This document shows, piece by piece, positions 1 to 13,400 of a DNA stretch of 64,000 bases. Both the position numbers and the translations under genes were made by a program. The notes under the pieces were generated by a model, which searched no databases, was not told where the DNA came from, and saw nothing but the letters and a program-made list of their open reading frames with translations. Each line of letters starts with the position of its first letter. Position 1 is the first letter of the stretch. This stretch comes from Euglena gracilis (lineage: Eukaryota > Euglenida > Euglenophyceae > Euglenales), in the NCBI GenBank assembly GCA_039621445.1, contig CP154957.1, positions 18,238,906 to 18,302,905 on the forward strand, written 5' to 3'.

Positions 1-1324
1 GCACATCCGAAAGGTATGTATTGCCCCCACTGAGCTGTTGCGCCGCCCAAAGACTTCTTTTTCTTCCACCATCACCCCAGCTTGTTCCAAACTCAGCACT
101 GATCCAAACTGGGTGGATGCCTTGCAGTTGAGCTACTCCAGGAAGTTGTGACCTAACAAGGCAACCAGTGTGGAAATCCCTTTGTTGTGCAAATCCTTTT
201 TTGCAGGCAACTTTTTACAGAGGGTCACCCCAAAAAAACATGCATGTACGTAGGAGGAGACTCTGGAGCCTCCTCAAACATGCTCGAACGACATTCGAGG
301 AGACTCGAGAGCCTCCTTGAAAGTCGTTCGAGCTCGTTCGAGGAGGCTCGAAAATGAATGTCGTTCGAGGTCGTTCAAGGAGGCTCGGGACCTCGGATGT
401 CATTTGAGGTGGTTCGAGTTCCTCCCCCCAGGGGGGGGCTTAGAAGCGTTCGAGGAGGCTCAAGCTCGAACATTCGAGCTCGAGCCTCCTCCTGACGGTG
501 ACCCCCTTGACCCCCCTTGGCAAGTCAGGGGGTCTAGACCCCCCTCCGGTCCTGGTGGGGGGGACACCCCCCGCCTAACCCTGTACACCCTCCGAGTCCT
601 TCGGTTGGGGGTGATGTCATGTGGCCTGCAGCCCCTCACCACTTTCAGCCCGAGGGGGGGAGGGAACGGTTCTGTTTACACAGGGGAAGCGAGGCAGTCG
701 CTTGCGTGTGATCCGGGCGGTCCGGAATGGGCCGTCGGTGCAGCGCTGGGGACGTCAGTGCAGGACCGGCCTCCGGCAGCTGACCAAAACTGGCACCAGA
801 CACCTGACATGTCGGCCAGTGCCAGAACTCTGATGTTTTAAACTGTAATGATCCCCATCAATCCTTTGGTGCTGAAGGTCATTCTTTTGGACGCTGCAGC
901 TTGGAGTTTATCTGGGCTACCAGTTCAAAACCCAGGTGTGCTTCATTACGCTGGTACCTGGCACCCGGAAGGGTTGAGGATCACATCTTTGAGGATTTCA
1001 TGAATTGATGTAATTTACCTTCATTTTCTGTGAAACTGCATTCATTCTTTAGGGACTAGAAACGAAAGAATAAAGGCGTCGGTTTTTCACTGTTCAAAGT
1101 CATAAAAGAAGACATATCTCCCTCCCACAAGTACAGGTGCTACTTTTAAAGGCAAATCCTCACCCTTCTATTCCCAGCTCGCGGAAAAATGAAAGCGGTC
1201 AACCCGCCATCCACCACCTCAAAACACTCCCACATGCGACTTGAGGGGGGGCCTCATGCCAGGCAGAGGCGTGCCTGGGCTGGGTCCAGCTCAGGAAGAA
1301 GAACTCCTCCTCCCCCGGCTGGGC
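1..1324. other. Presumed intron of the ARF-GEF gene
   Basis: No exon recognised. Positions 240-520 hold repeated TCGAGGAGGCTC-like units and a palindrome (452-492) that recurs at 18508-18547. Positions 1490-1560, just right of this stretch, hold a CA/GC-rich simple repeat. Confidence 0.5.
452..492. repeat. 40-bp palindrome (copy 2)
   Basis: Counterpart of 18508-18547, surrounded by further GAGGAGGCTCG units (240-450). Confidence 0.82.
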
Positions 1325-1452
1325 GTAGCTGAGGGGCACCTGCTGCTCCGGCAGGAGCTGCGCCATGTACAGGTGGGCGATGAGGGCCACAAGGGGCTGC
1401 CACCCCTCTCGCTGCGCTGACCCGTGGGCCCGCACGATGGCGAACAGCGCAC
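1325..1452 (-). CDS. GBF1: ARF-GEF exon 24 (HDS1 end)
   Basis: Encodes ALFAIVRAHGSAQREGWQPL then VALIAHLYMAQLLPEQQ, matching VFHLAHRHGDILREGWKNI...LFRAQLLPK of GBF1. The 3' border is a guess at TAC before GCC-CAG. The rest of the gene is expected outside the window. Confidence 0.8.
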
Positions 1453-4400
1453 AGCGGCAGGCCCTCGTCCTCCAGCCTGACACACACGCGCACGTGCGCG
1501 CATGCACGCACGCACGCATGCGAACAACAAACAACAAACGAGAAACGGCAAACGCACACAACAGACACAAAATGTAAGACAACTGAACTCAACTCAAGCT
1601 CTGGGTGAACCCCAGCCATCCAATCCAATCCCGGTCTGTCAAATCACATTCCCCAAAGCATTTTCATCAAAGGTCAAACGTTTCAATAAATTCTTGCAAA
1701 ACGCAGGCGGGCGGTTAAGTGCACAGGACTGCCGTATCGGCGGGGAAGATTCAACGAGGCCTGTCCGGCACGCGTCCAGCGCCCGCGCAGAGCGGGCAAC
1801 CGACCGGCTGAAGTCCCGGGCGCTGGCCAGCGTCAGGGGGATGCGGAGGCACTGGCCCCAGAGGCCCCCTCCCGGCCAACGTGCAGGCCCACGCACCGAG
1901 GGGGACAGGGACAGGCTGGATGGGAAGGCCCGGGGAGGGCCCGACCCCACCCAGGCCCGGGATGCGGGTGCAGTGCCTTCAGGAATCGTTGTGCCGAAGG
2001 AACAGCAATTCTCTGAAACTGAAAGCGGGTGCAATTGGGGGAGACAGGAGGGCCTGGCGGGGGCACCCATTTGGTGCAGGACGGGATGCCATCCGTAGGG
2101 TTTATTGGACTCTCATACACCCGGGGGCGACCTCCAGGGGGGCCCTGGCTGTCCGCCAGCCCGCCCCGGGGGAGGCAGCAGAGGGATCACCAGCGAGCAC
2201 AGGGAGTAGACGAGCCCGTCAATGCAACGCAACAGCTCCGAAGGCCAGCGGGAATGGGTTGGGCGGTGCGGGTGCGGAAACGTGTGGGCACGCACACGCC
2301 CCAGGTCCAATTGGAGGCGTGAAAGTTCTGGGGGATGGGGCACATATTCCACCAGGGCACATATGCTGTGAAGCAAAAAACAAAAAACATTTACATGTAT
2401 GCACAACGTTCATGCATTCATGTCCGTTTGTGTGGGTGGGTCAATGTGTGGGGGGAGACATGCCGCCAGCCAATGAACAGGGGTGTCCCCAAAACATTGC
2501 AAACAGCTGGCAACGATCAGAACATTAACAGGGGTAACAGCGCTGCGAGGACAATATGGCCAGCCGGGAAGCTGTCGGATGGCCCAGCACGTGTGGCATC
2601 TGGTGGAAGTGGGCCACCCTGGCGCACAGCTGGTACCCCAGCAGCCCACGCTGGACGAGCTGCGGGGGCCGTAGGCCGCGGCCCTCCGGTAGCGCCGGCG
2701 TGCGCGGCGGGGCGGTGGCGAGGGCCTCGGCCAGGGCGAGGAGGCGGCCGCAGGACGTGAGGGCGGGGCGCCACACGCCGGCGGGGCGGCCCCGCTGGGG
2801 GGTTTGGAGGAGGCGGCGGACACGGGAGGCGGCGAGGCGGCAGCCGCAGCTCAGCTGACGGCCACTCACAAGTGAACTGCGGTGGTGGCCACGGCGCCGT
2901 CTTCCACGTTCTGGCCGCATCTCCCACAATACCCCCCCGGGGGGGGATCGTCGGCCACTATGGGCAGCAGCCGCTGCGAGTGGAATGGAGGAGGCAACAA
3001 TCCTGTGTGTGCGTGCATGCATGCATGCGTGCGCATGTGTGAGGGTGGGTGGTGGGTGGGTGGGTGGGTGGGTGTCCGCGTTTGGGGGAGGGGTCTGGTG
3101 GGGGACTGGGAAGGCCTGGTGGGGGAGGGGGGCCAACCCCCCCCCACCCACCAGAGCACTTTGCAATGGAAATTTCCTTTGGCGCCGCAGGTGCCAAAAG
3201 CAATTTCTGACCTAAAATATTCAAGCCGCTGGAGGGGATCGACCCCACCAGGCGGTCTACCATGGAGGGTACCCAGGACCCTCCAAAGGTCAAAAGTTTC
3301 CTTCCAGTGTGCAAGTTTGACAATTTTTGCCCAAAAGGTTGGAAAATGGCATTTTTAACAGATTTTGGGAAACCGAGGTATGGTACTTTAAACAAAAATT
3401 CGAACTGCAAAAAAAAATCCAGGGATTTGTGCCAAAAAGGAAAACTTCCTCCTATTTTAGGGGTCCACTTTTGAAATTGCCAGGCATTTGGACAATATCT
3501 CACCAAATCAGGCTTCAGAAGAAATCAGGCTTTCGAAATTTTCGACAAATTTTTCTTAAAAAAGCACACAAAATCAGCTTCAAAATAGGATGACCTTAAA
3601 AAGATGGGAAAGAACCGAGGGGGGTGCTTAGACAACTTAGACGGGGGGGGGGTGATTGTTGGACAGCAGCCCTGGGCCAGATAAGGACCGGAATTTGGCA
3701 AAGATGCAGCTGGCATGTCAGGATCGCTGCCGTTGGGTCTGCCCATCCTGCAGGCAAACGGCAGGGCCGCCCCGGCCCCCCTCGAAGATCTCCCGGTCCA
3801 GCACCCCCAGCAGGCCCGGGTCCGCCGTGGCAAAGGACAGCGGCGTGGGGCAATCCTGCCGGGCCCGGCCCAGACGCTCACGGGCCTCCCGCAGCACCGC
3901 GCTCGGGGGGCCGCTGAACATACCCCAGGGGAGGGGGGGGGTCTGGGAATCCGCCGTCGAGGCGGGAAACGGTGGGTGGTTTGGAAAAAAAAGGCGGCTG
4001 CGGCGATGGCGGGACCAGACGGAGGGTGCTGCGGTGTGGGCCAGGGCCGTGTGAGTGTGCCCACCCCACCGCCGATGGGTTGAAGCGTTGAACACCCAAA
4101 AAAATCGGGGGGAGGGTGAAAAAACTCTTTTTGGCGCACTGCATTTTGAAGGAGAGTCCCCCCCTGGGGGACCCTCCGGGTTCGGCGACGCCCTGACCTC
4201 GCTCCAAAGGAACTCGTCGTCCCACGCGTCGAAGATTGGCTCCCGCATCTGGATCTGGCATGCCGGGGCCGAGCGACGCAACTGAAGGCAGAACAACGTG
4301 CCAGCACTGGAGGGCAGCGTTTGATCTGTCACTCGGCGCGATCAACTCCTGAACCCGCAGTTCATTGCTCTGGACTTGCTGCCCATAATTCATTGGTGAC

Positions 4401-7400
4401 CCCAACCCACCCACCCACCCACCCACCCACCCACAACCCCCCGGGCGGGGGGGGGGGAGGGCAACCACCAACCCACCCACCCATAATCCAGCCAAAATCG
4501 ACCGAACGCTGAAAAAAAAATTCCGGCCCAGCCTTCAGCTGGGCAAAAACCTGACCCACGGACGCCCCCCTGGGGGTGGGGGGCCCCAGGCATTCCATTC
4601 CTTACCAACCCCGGGGGGGGGGGGGGGGTCACGTTCCACTTTCAAAAAACCAGTCAGTCACTTTTCAAAAACCGGTCATCAACTTCCTACCCCCGGGGGG
4701 TTGTGTTCACACCCCGCGTCCGACCCCACCCCCACCGGGGGGTTGACTGACTGGTTTTTTTCAGAGCCACCCCACAGGGGGTGGGGTTGGCCAGGAATGG
4801 CCGAAAGTGGCCACCTGGCACCGAAGGCGCGGGAGAATTATTTTGGCGGTTTTGGCTAAAATCCACTGTTTTTATGCCATTTTGGCCTGAGTACCTTATG
4901 GTCCCAGGCCCCAATCCATCCACCCACTGTCGAAAACCCACCCACCGCACGGGGGGGGGGGGGGCAGGGTCACACAGGTGTTAAGTGAAAGTCTGCGCAG
5001 GACGCTGCAGTTCAAACCAGGTTGTGCACAGATCGGTATTTTTTCTTCGCGTGGGCGGTGCCTTGGGGCTGGCTCACACCCTGAAAGCTTGATGCCAATC
5101 ATATCCCCCAGCAACTCCCTGTTGGTCTCTTGGTTCAAACCTGGAAAATGAGAAGAGGAATTCAGAATGCATTCTTCGGGTGGGGGCGGGGGTTGAGTTG
5201 CAGTGGCTCGGTAGGATGGCGTCAAAGATGGCCTTGAGGAAGGCCTCCGGCAGGTCCTTCCCGTCGTTGATGCCGCGGTTGTTGGCGTACCACGCCGACA
5301 GCTGCATCTTGTCTTTCGCCTGGATCTGGGACGACCAGCGGTCCGTGTTCAGCATGATGATGGAGAACGCCAGCACATACGGAGGCAGCGCGGCAGCGCA
5401 GGAGCAAAAGGGCGTCGCTCCAACACACGTACACAAACTCAAGGAACCGCGAGGGAAAAAAACGAACAAAATTTTGTTTGAATGCAATTTGAGGTCCTGG
5501 TGGAACAAAAAAAATCAACAAAATGTTTTTGTGGTTTTAGCAGCATTTAGATTTCTCGATTTCTAAAAATGGGCAATTTATTGGGTATAAAAATGATAAA
5601 AATCGAGAAGAAAACGTTTTGGTCACAGGAAGAAATCTGCATCAAAAATGCGGAAATTTTTAGAAAAAATTATTTCCAGCATTTGAAAAAGTGCAAGGAA
5701 GCCTCGGTTCCCAATCTTTGTCACAACTCCGAGCTTGCTCTGTAGGTCTGTGCCTCCCAACCTCGTCCACTGGGGGGGGGGGGCAGGAATATTCTTCAAA
5801 ATATAAGTTCCGACTCAAAATTCAGTTAAAAATAAGCTCCGGCTCAGCGTTTGCTCAGGGTTGCCTCTGCCCATGTGCTCACATGGGCAGAGGCAGCGGC
5901 TCGCTGCTGCCTGGCTCGCGCGCCGTGCGACGCTGGGCGGGCCATCAGCGGAGGTGAAGGGGTTGAGGGGCACGCCGGCCTCGTCGCGGAGGTCCACGCC
6001 GCCGTTGGAGGCAAACCAGTGGTCCGCAAACGCCTGCACGACGCGGTCGATCTTCTGCGCCTCGCCCGGCAGCTTGAAGGTGGAGAGCAGCCGCCGCAGC
6101 GCTGTCAGGATGGGCACGGAGCGGAAGTCGAAGGCGGAGATGCCGCCAGGGCGGGCACGGGGGTGGGGTTCAGGGGTCATGTCACACGATGTCACGCATG
6201 GCACACAATGCCATACAAGCACACATGCAGAGGCATTCGCACCTTTCCGTGCTGCGACTGACTGAAAACAACAGCGACCCACTACAAATAGTCACACACG
6301 CACCGTTGTGTGCATGTTGTTGCAGACATGTTAATATAGGGATGGTGAAAGACCAGTTTCAGAACATCCGGGTGAGTGACACGGCTGTGGTTGGTGCCCG
6401 TGCTTGATTTTTGGATTTTACATAAAACAGAAGCAAAAGCCACAGTTTGCTTCTGTGCGGCTGAATTTGACGCACCTCAGGGGAGCAGTGCCTGTGCCCC
6501 CCCCCCCCCCAGAAAGGGGCCACATGGCCAAATGTACCTGGGCACTCAGCTAAGGCACCGAAGACTCCTGAAGCCTGAAGGAGGGTCATTTTGACCCGCA
6601 TTCGGGGTTGGGGTTCGTGCCAGCCCGCAAACAGGCACCTCCGGGCACGCCTTAAACCTCAGCCTCGTCCTGTAACAAAATGGCACACGGGAGGGCACAA
6701 GGGGGTTCCAGGAAAAGATTCAACCCTCCAAAAAGCCCTGTCACGGGCAGCGCGTTGCCGCGGCCGGCCCTGCCCGAAGCCCCGCAGCACGCCCTCGTGG
6801 AACGCGGTGCGCCCCGGCGTGCGGGCGCGCTCGCGCAGCTCCTCCGCGCTGCAGGCGGAGTCCTCGGGGGTGTCGGCCGGGTTGCGCCCGAGCTCCGAGA
6901 TGCGGCAGGGGCCTGGGTCGGGGGGAGGGGCGATGCACGCTGTAAGTGTGATGCGTGCAGCCGCATGCCCCGATATGCGCTGGGCTGCAGGGAATTTCTT
7001 GTGGACCCAGCCCGGGGGGGGGGGGGGGGTCCAGCCAGCTGGCTGGAAAAAGGTGCTGGCTGGACCCCCCCCTTCCCCTAAGGGGTGGGGTCCAGGGTCC
7101 AGAGGTGGTTCGAACCCAGCTGTCGGGCTGGACCCGGCTGGGACCCAAAAACAGGCAAACTATCCCAAATCCCACCGGAATGCATTTTTCAGCTAAATTT
7201 TTGAGGTGAAAACCTCAAAGAGTACCAAAAATTGTCATTTTTAGCCATTTTTGACCACTTTTTTCAAAATTTTCGGCCCAGCCCGGTTTTGCCGGGCTGT
7301 GAAAACTTGGGGGGGGGGGTATGCAGCTTAGCTGGGAGGTGCTGGCTGGAAAAAAAGGTGCTGGCTGGCTGGACCCAGGGTGGGGACCAGCTTAAGGAAT

Positions 7401-10400
7401 TCCCTGGTGGGCTGTCGTCTCCGTCTGAAGTGCGGCAGCCGGCAAGATTGCCAATCCGGCCGGCGGCACAGTGAAATTACAAATATAACACATATGTATA
7501 TATACATACATATATACATATATATGGTATATATGTATATATGGTACATGTATAAATATATATATATGTATATGTGGTATATACATATATACGGTACATA
7601 TAAACATATACATACTTTTGCATATATATACACATATATACATATATATGGCAGGCGGGTAGAAGGGGCCCCCCGGGGGGGCCTTGCTACCCACGACCCT
7701 GCACTGGGTTAGGGAAGGGTTAGAGTTGGGGTTAGGGTTAGGGTTGGGGTTAGGGTTAGGGTTAGGGTTAGGGTTAGGGTTAGGGTTAGGGTTAGGGTTA
7801 GGGTTAGGGTTGGGGTTAGGGTTAGGGTTAGGGTTAGGGTTAGGGTTAGTGCAGGGTCGTGGGAAGCACGGGGACCCCGGGGAGGCCCCCCTACTGCCCG
7901 CTTGCCATATATATGATGTGTAATGCATACATATATGCATATGTATGTATGATACATATACATATTTACTATAATTGAATGTGAAAAGTGAAAAGCAAAA
8001 ATTAGATATATTATATATCATATTTAATATATTATATTATATTATATTATATTTATATCTTATATTATATTATATTATATATTTATTATATTATATTATA
8101 TTATCTTATATTATATTATATTATATTTATATTATATTATATTATATTATTATTCTCTTCTCTCTTATTCTTCTTCTTACTTCTTACTTATCTTCTCTTA
8201 TATTATTATATTCTCTTATATTATATTATATCTTCTATCTTCTCTTCTCTTCTTCTTATCTCTTCTCTTCTTCTTTCTCTTCTCTTCTCTTCTCTTCTCT
8301 TCTCTTCTCTTCTCTTCTCTTCTCTTCTCTTCTCTTCTCTTCTCTTCTCTTCTCTTCTCTTCTCTTCTCTTCTCTTCTCTTCTCTTCTCTTCTCTTCTCT
8401 TCTCTTCTCTTCTCTTCTCTCTTCTCTTCTCTTCTCTTCTCTTCTCTCTCTCTTCTCTTCTCTTTCCCTTCTCTTCTCTTCTCTTCTCTTCTCTTCTCTT
8501 CTCTTCTCTTCTCTTCTCTTCTCTTCTTCTCTTCTCTTCTCTTCTCTCTCTCTTCTCTCTCTTCTCTTCTCTTCTCTTCTCTTCTCTTCTCTTCTCTTCT
8601 CTTCTCTTCTCTTCTCTTCTCTTCTCTTCTCTTCTCTTCTCTTCTCTTCTCTTCTCTTCTCTCTTCTCTCTTCTCTTCTCTTCTCTTCTCTTCTCTTCTC
8701 TTCTCTTCTCTTCTCTTCTCTTCTCTTCTCTTCTCTTCTCTTCTCTTCTCTCTCTCTTCTCTTCTCTTCTCTTCTCTTCTCTTCTCTTCTCTTCTCTTCT
8801 CTTCTCTTCTCTTCTCTTCCTCTCTCTTCTCTTCTCTCTCTCTTCTCTTCCTCTTCTCTTCTCTTCTCTTCTCTTCTCTTCTCTTCTCTTCTCTTCTCTC
8901 TCTTCTCTTCTCTTCTCTTCTCTTCTCTTCTCTTCTCTTCTCTTCTCTTCTCTTCTCTTCTCTTCTCTTCTCTTCTCTTCCTCTTCTCTTCCTTCTCTTC
9001 CTCTCTTCTCTTCTCTTCTCTTCTCTCTTCTCTTCTTCTCTTCTCTTCTCTTCTCTTCTCTTCTCTTCTCTTCTCTTCTCTTCTCTCTCTTCCCCTTCTC
9101 TTCTCTTCTCTTCTCTTCTCCTGTCCTTGTATTGTATTGTCTCGTCTCGTCTCGTATCGTCTCGTCTCGTATCGTATCGTCTCGTGTTGTGTTGTGTTGT
9201 TTGTGTTGTATTGTATTGTATTGTACTGTACTGTACTGTACTGTACTGTACTGCACTGCACTGCACTGCACTGCACTGCACTGCACTGCACTGCACTGCA
9301 CTGCACTGCACTGCACTGCACTGCACTGCACTGCACTGCACTGCACTGCACTGCACTGCACTGCACTGCACTGCACTGCGCTGCGCTGCGCTGCGCTGCG
9401 CTGCGCTGCGCTGCGCTGCGCTGCGCTGCGCTGCGCTGCGCTGTGTGTTGTGTGTTGTGTTGTGTTGTGTGTTGTGTTGTGTTGTGTTGTGTTGTATTGT
9501 ATTGTATTGTATTGTATTGTATTGTATTGTATTGTATTGTATTGTATTGTATTGTATTGTATTGTATTGTATTGTATTGTATTGTATTGTATTGAATTGT
9601 ATTGTATTGTATTGTATTGTATTGTATTGTTATTTGTTCTTGTATTGTCTTGTCTTGTATTGTCTTGTATTGTATTGGTACTTGTATTGTATTGTCTTGT
9701 CCTTGTCTGTATTGTCTTGTAATTGTATGTATTGTATTGTATTGTATTGTTAATTGTATGTATTGTATTGCATTGCATTGGCATTGCATTGCATGGATTG
9801 GATTGGATTGGATTGTACTGTACTGTACTGTACTCTGTTGTGTTGCGTTGTGTTGTGTTGTGTTGTGTTGTGTTGTTTTTTGTTGTGTTGTGTTGTGTTG
9901 TGTTGTGTTGTGTTGTGTTGTGTTGTGTTGTGCCGTGTCGTGTCGTGTCGTGTTGTGTTGTGTTGTGTTGTATTATATTGTATTGTATTGTCTTGTACTA
10001 TATTGTATTGTTTTGTATTGTATTGTATTGTATTGTCTTGTATTGTATTGTATTGTATTGTATTGTATTGTATTGTATTGTATTGTATTGTATTGTATTG
10101 TATTGTATTGTGTGGTGTGGTGTTGTGTTGTGTTGTGTTGTGTTGTGTTGTGTTGTGTTGTGTTGTGTTGTGTTGTGTTGTGTTGTGTTGTGTTGTGTTG
10201 TTTTGCGTTGCGTTGCGTTGCGTTGCGTTGCGTTGCGTTGCGTTGCGTTGCGTTGCGTTGCGTTGCGTTGCTTGCGTTGCGTTTGCGTGTGCGTTGCGTG
10301 CGTTGCGTTGCGTTGCGTTGCGTTGCGTTGCGTTGCGTGGTGTTGTGTTGCGTTGCGTTGTGTTGTGTTGTGTTGTGTTGTGTTGTTTTGTGTTGTGTTG

Positions 10401-13400
10401 TGTTGTGTTGTGTTTTTTTGTATTGTATTGTATTGTATTGTATTGTTATTGTATTGTATTGTATTGTATTGTATTGTATTGTATTGTATTGTATTGTATT
10501 GTATTGTATTGTATTGTATTGTATTGTATTGTATTGTATTGTATTGTATTGGATTGTATTGTATTGTATTGTATTGTTTTGTTTTGTTTTGTATTGTTTT
10601 GTATTTTTTTGTTTTGTATTGTATTGTCTATGTCTTGTATTGTCTTGTATAGTATTGTATGTCTTGTCTTGTCTTGTATTGTAGTCTTGTCTTGTCTTGT
10701 CTTGTCTCGTCTTGTATTGTCTTGTCTTGTCTTGTATTGTCTTGTCTTGTCTTGTCTTGTCTTGTCTGTCTTGTTTGTCTGTGTTGTCTTGTCTTGTCTT
10801 GTCTTGTCTTGTCTTGTCCTGTCCGCTGTCCTGTCTTGTCCTGTCCTGTCCTGTCCTGTGTTTGTGTGTTGTGTTGTGTTGTGTTGTGTTGTGTTGTGTT
10901 GTGTTGTGTTGTGTTGTGTTGTGTGTGTGTGTTGTGTTGTGTTGTGTTGTGTTGTGTTGTGTTGTGTTGTGTTGTGTTGTGTTGTGTTGTGTTGTGTTGT
11001 GTTGTGTTGTTTTGTGTTGCGTTGCGTTGCGTTGCGTTGCGTTGCGTTGCGTTGCGTTGCGTTGCGTTGCGTTGTGTTGTGTTGTGTTGTGTTGTGTTGT
11101 GTTGTGTTGTGTTGTGTTGTGTTGTGTTGTGTTGTGTTTTATTACATTTACATTACATTACCTTCCCCATTACATTCCCTGCATTACCCTTCCCATTACA
11201 GTTACATTACATTACATTACACTGCACTCTTTATTAACTACATTACATTACAATTACATTACATTACATTACATTACATTACATTACATTACATTACATT
11301 ACAGACCACCCTATGACCATTATATTGTATACATTACATTACATTACATTACATTACATTACATTACATTACATCACATTACATTACATTACATTACATT
11401 ACATTACATTACATTACATTACATTACATTACATTACATTACATTACATTACATTTACATTCACTTTACATTCCATACATTACATTACATGACATTACAA
11501 TTTACATTACATTACATTACATGACCATTACATTACATTACATTACATTATCATACATTACATTCCATTACATATGATACATTACATTACCTTACATTGT
11601 ATAATATCATATGATATTTGGCCAAATTTTTGGCCAATTTTTGGGCAAAAATTTTCGTCCCGGCGCTTCGCGCCGGGACCAAAAATTTGGTCAAACTCCG
11701 AAAGGTGTCCTATACGGGGGGTGGTCATTGGACATAGGGGGTCGTTGGACATAGGGGGGGGGGGGGTACATTACATTACATTACATACTATTACATACTA
11801 TTCATTACATACATTACATTACATTACATTACATTACATACTATACTATACATTACTATTACATATACATTACATATGACAACTATACATTACTATACAG
11901 GATACTATACTATACTATACTATACTATACTATACTATACAATACTATACTATACTATACTATACTATACTATACTATACCTATACATACTATAGTATAC
12001 TATACTATACTATACTATACTATACTATACTATACTATACTATACTATACTATACTATACTATACTAATACTATACTATACTATACTATACTATACTATA
12101 CTATACTATACTATACTATACTATACTATACTATACTATACTATACATACTATACTAACTATACTATACTATACTATACTATACTATACTATACTATACT
12201 ATACTATACTATACTATACTATAACTATACTGTACATACTATACTGTACTATACTATACTATACTATTATACTATACTATATATTATATATACATATTTT
12301 ATATTATATTATATATATTATTATATTATATTATTATTATATTATATCTATATATAGATATATATTATTATATTATATTATATATTATATTATATTGTAT
12401 TATATTATATTATATTATATTATATTATCTTATATTACATTCATTACATTCATTACAATTACATTTCTCTTACTTCCTTCCATTCACTCTTACATTACAT
12501 TACATTACATTGCATTCCTCCCTTCATGCCATTACATTGCATTACATTGCATTGCATTGCATTACATTGCATTACATTGCATTGCATTGCATTGCATTGC
12601 ATTACATTGCATTACATTGCATTACATTACATTACATTACATTACATTACATTACATTACATTACATTACATTACATTACATTACATTACATTACATTAC
12701 ATTACATTACATTACATTACATTACATTACATTACATTACATTACATTACATTACATTAAATTACATTACATTACATTACATTACATTACATTATATTAT
12801 ATTATATTATATTATACTGTATTGTATTGTACTATATTAGATTATATATATAAATCCACGAAAAAAACGTTAGCACAGGATGGCTCCTGGGCCCAGGTGG
12901 GAGTTGTCTTGGAAAAACTTTACAGCAAAAAAAAGTCGAGAGGGGGAAAGTTCCGAAATGCATTGAAAAGTGGCAGGCTTTTCAATCCGAATCATCACGC
13001 CATCATAGAGGATCCGTGCTAACTGGTGCTGAATTTGAGACCAACCCTGGGGGGGTCTCAAATCTGGGGGGTCTCCTGATCTGGGTGCGTTGGAGTTCCG
13101 CCAGGACAACCTGGGGGAGGGTCTGCCATGCCTTAATATACAAAGCCAGCTGTTTTCCATCTTTTTATGCCTCTCTCCCGCCTTTCAGCTTCTGGGTGCC
13201 TCACCCTGACAGGGCGCCTTCCCGTCCCTCCCCCTGCAAAGAAATCCAATGAACCTTACCAGCACCCAAGGTCAGCAGCAAACTGTGGCATGCTCTCGAT
13301 GGAAGGCAAAAAAAAGACCCCGGCAGGTTGGGGATGGCTTTAGAGACAGCTCTCAGACGTGGCGTGCCCACCCACCACACCACCCTGGGGGGCCCCTGGG

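Noticed and set aside
5060-5140. Possible Sec7 exon reading NRELLGDMIGIKLSG after a CATTTTCCAG acceptor
   Set aside because: The family expects a SNEL/NEEI-type segment after DAI, which is found at 4369. The donor before this candidate would not be GT and the frame does not continue.
7709-7849. Chromosome end
   Set aside because: Coding exons of one gene lie on both sides (6.9 and 13.4 kb), so the TTAGGG block is internal.
7975-11316. Very long open frames (up to 592 codons) of LYCIV, REEK and LHCTA type repeats on both strands
   Set aside because: A 5-bp repeat without a stop in one register is open in all registers and encodes a 5-residue repeat. There is no start context and no splice signals, and the region lies in an intron.
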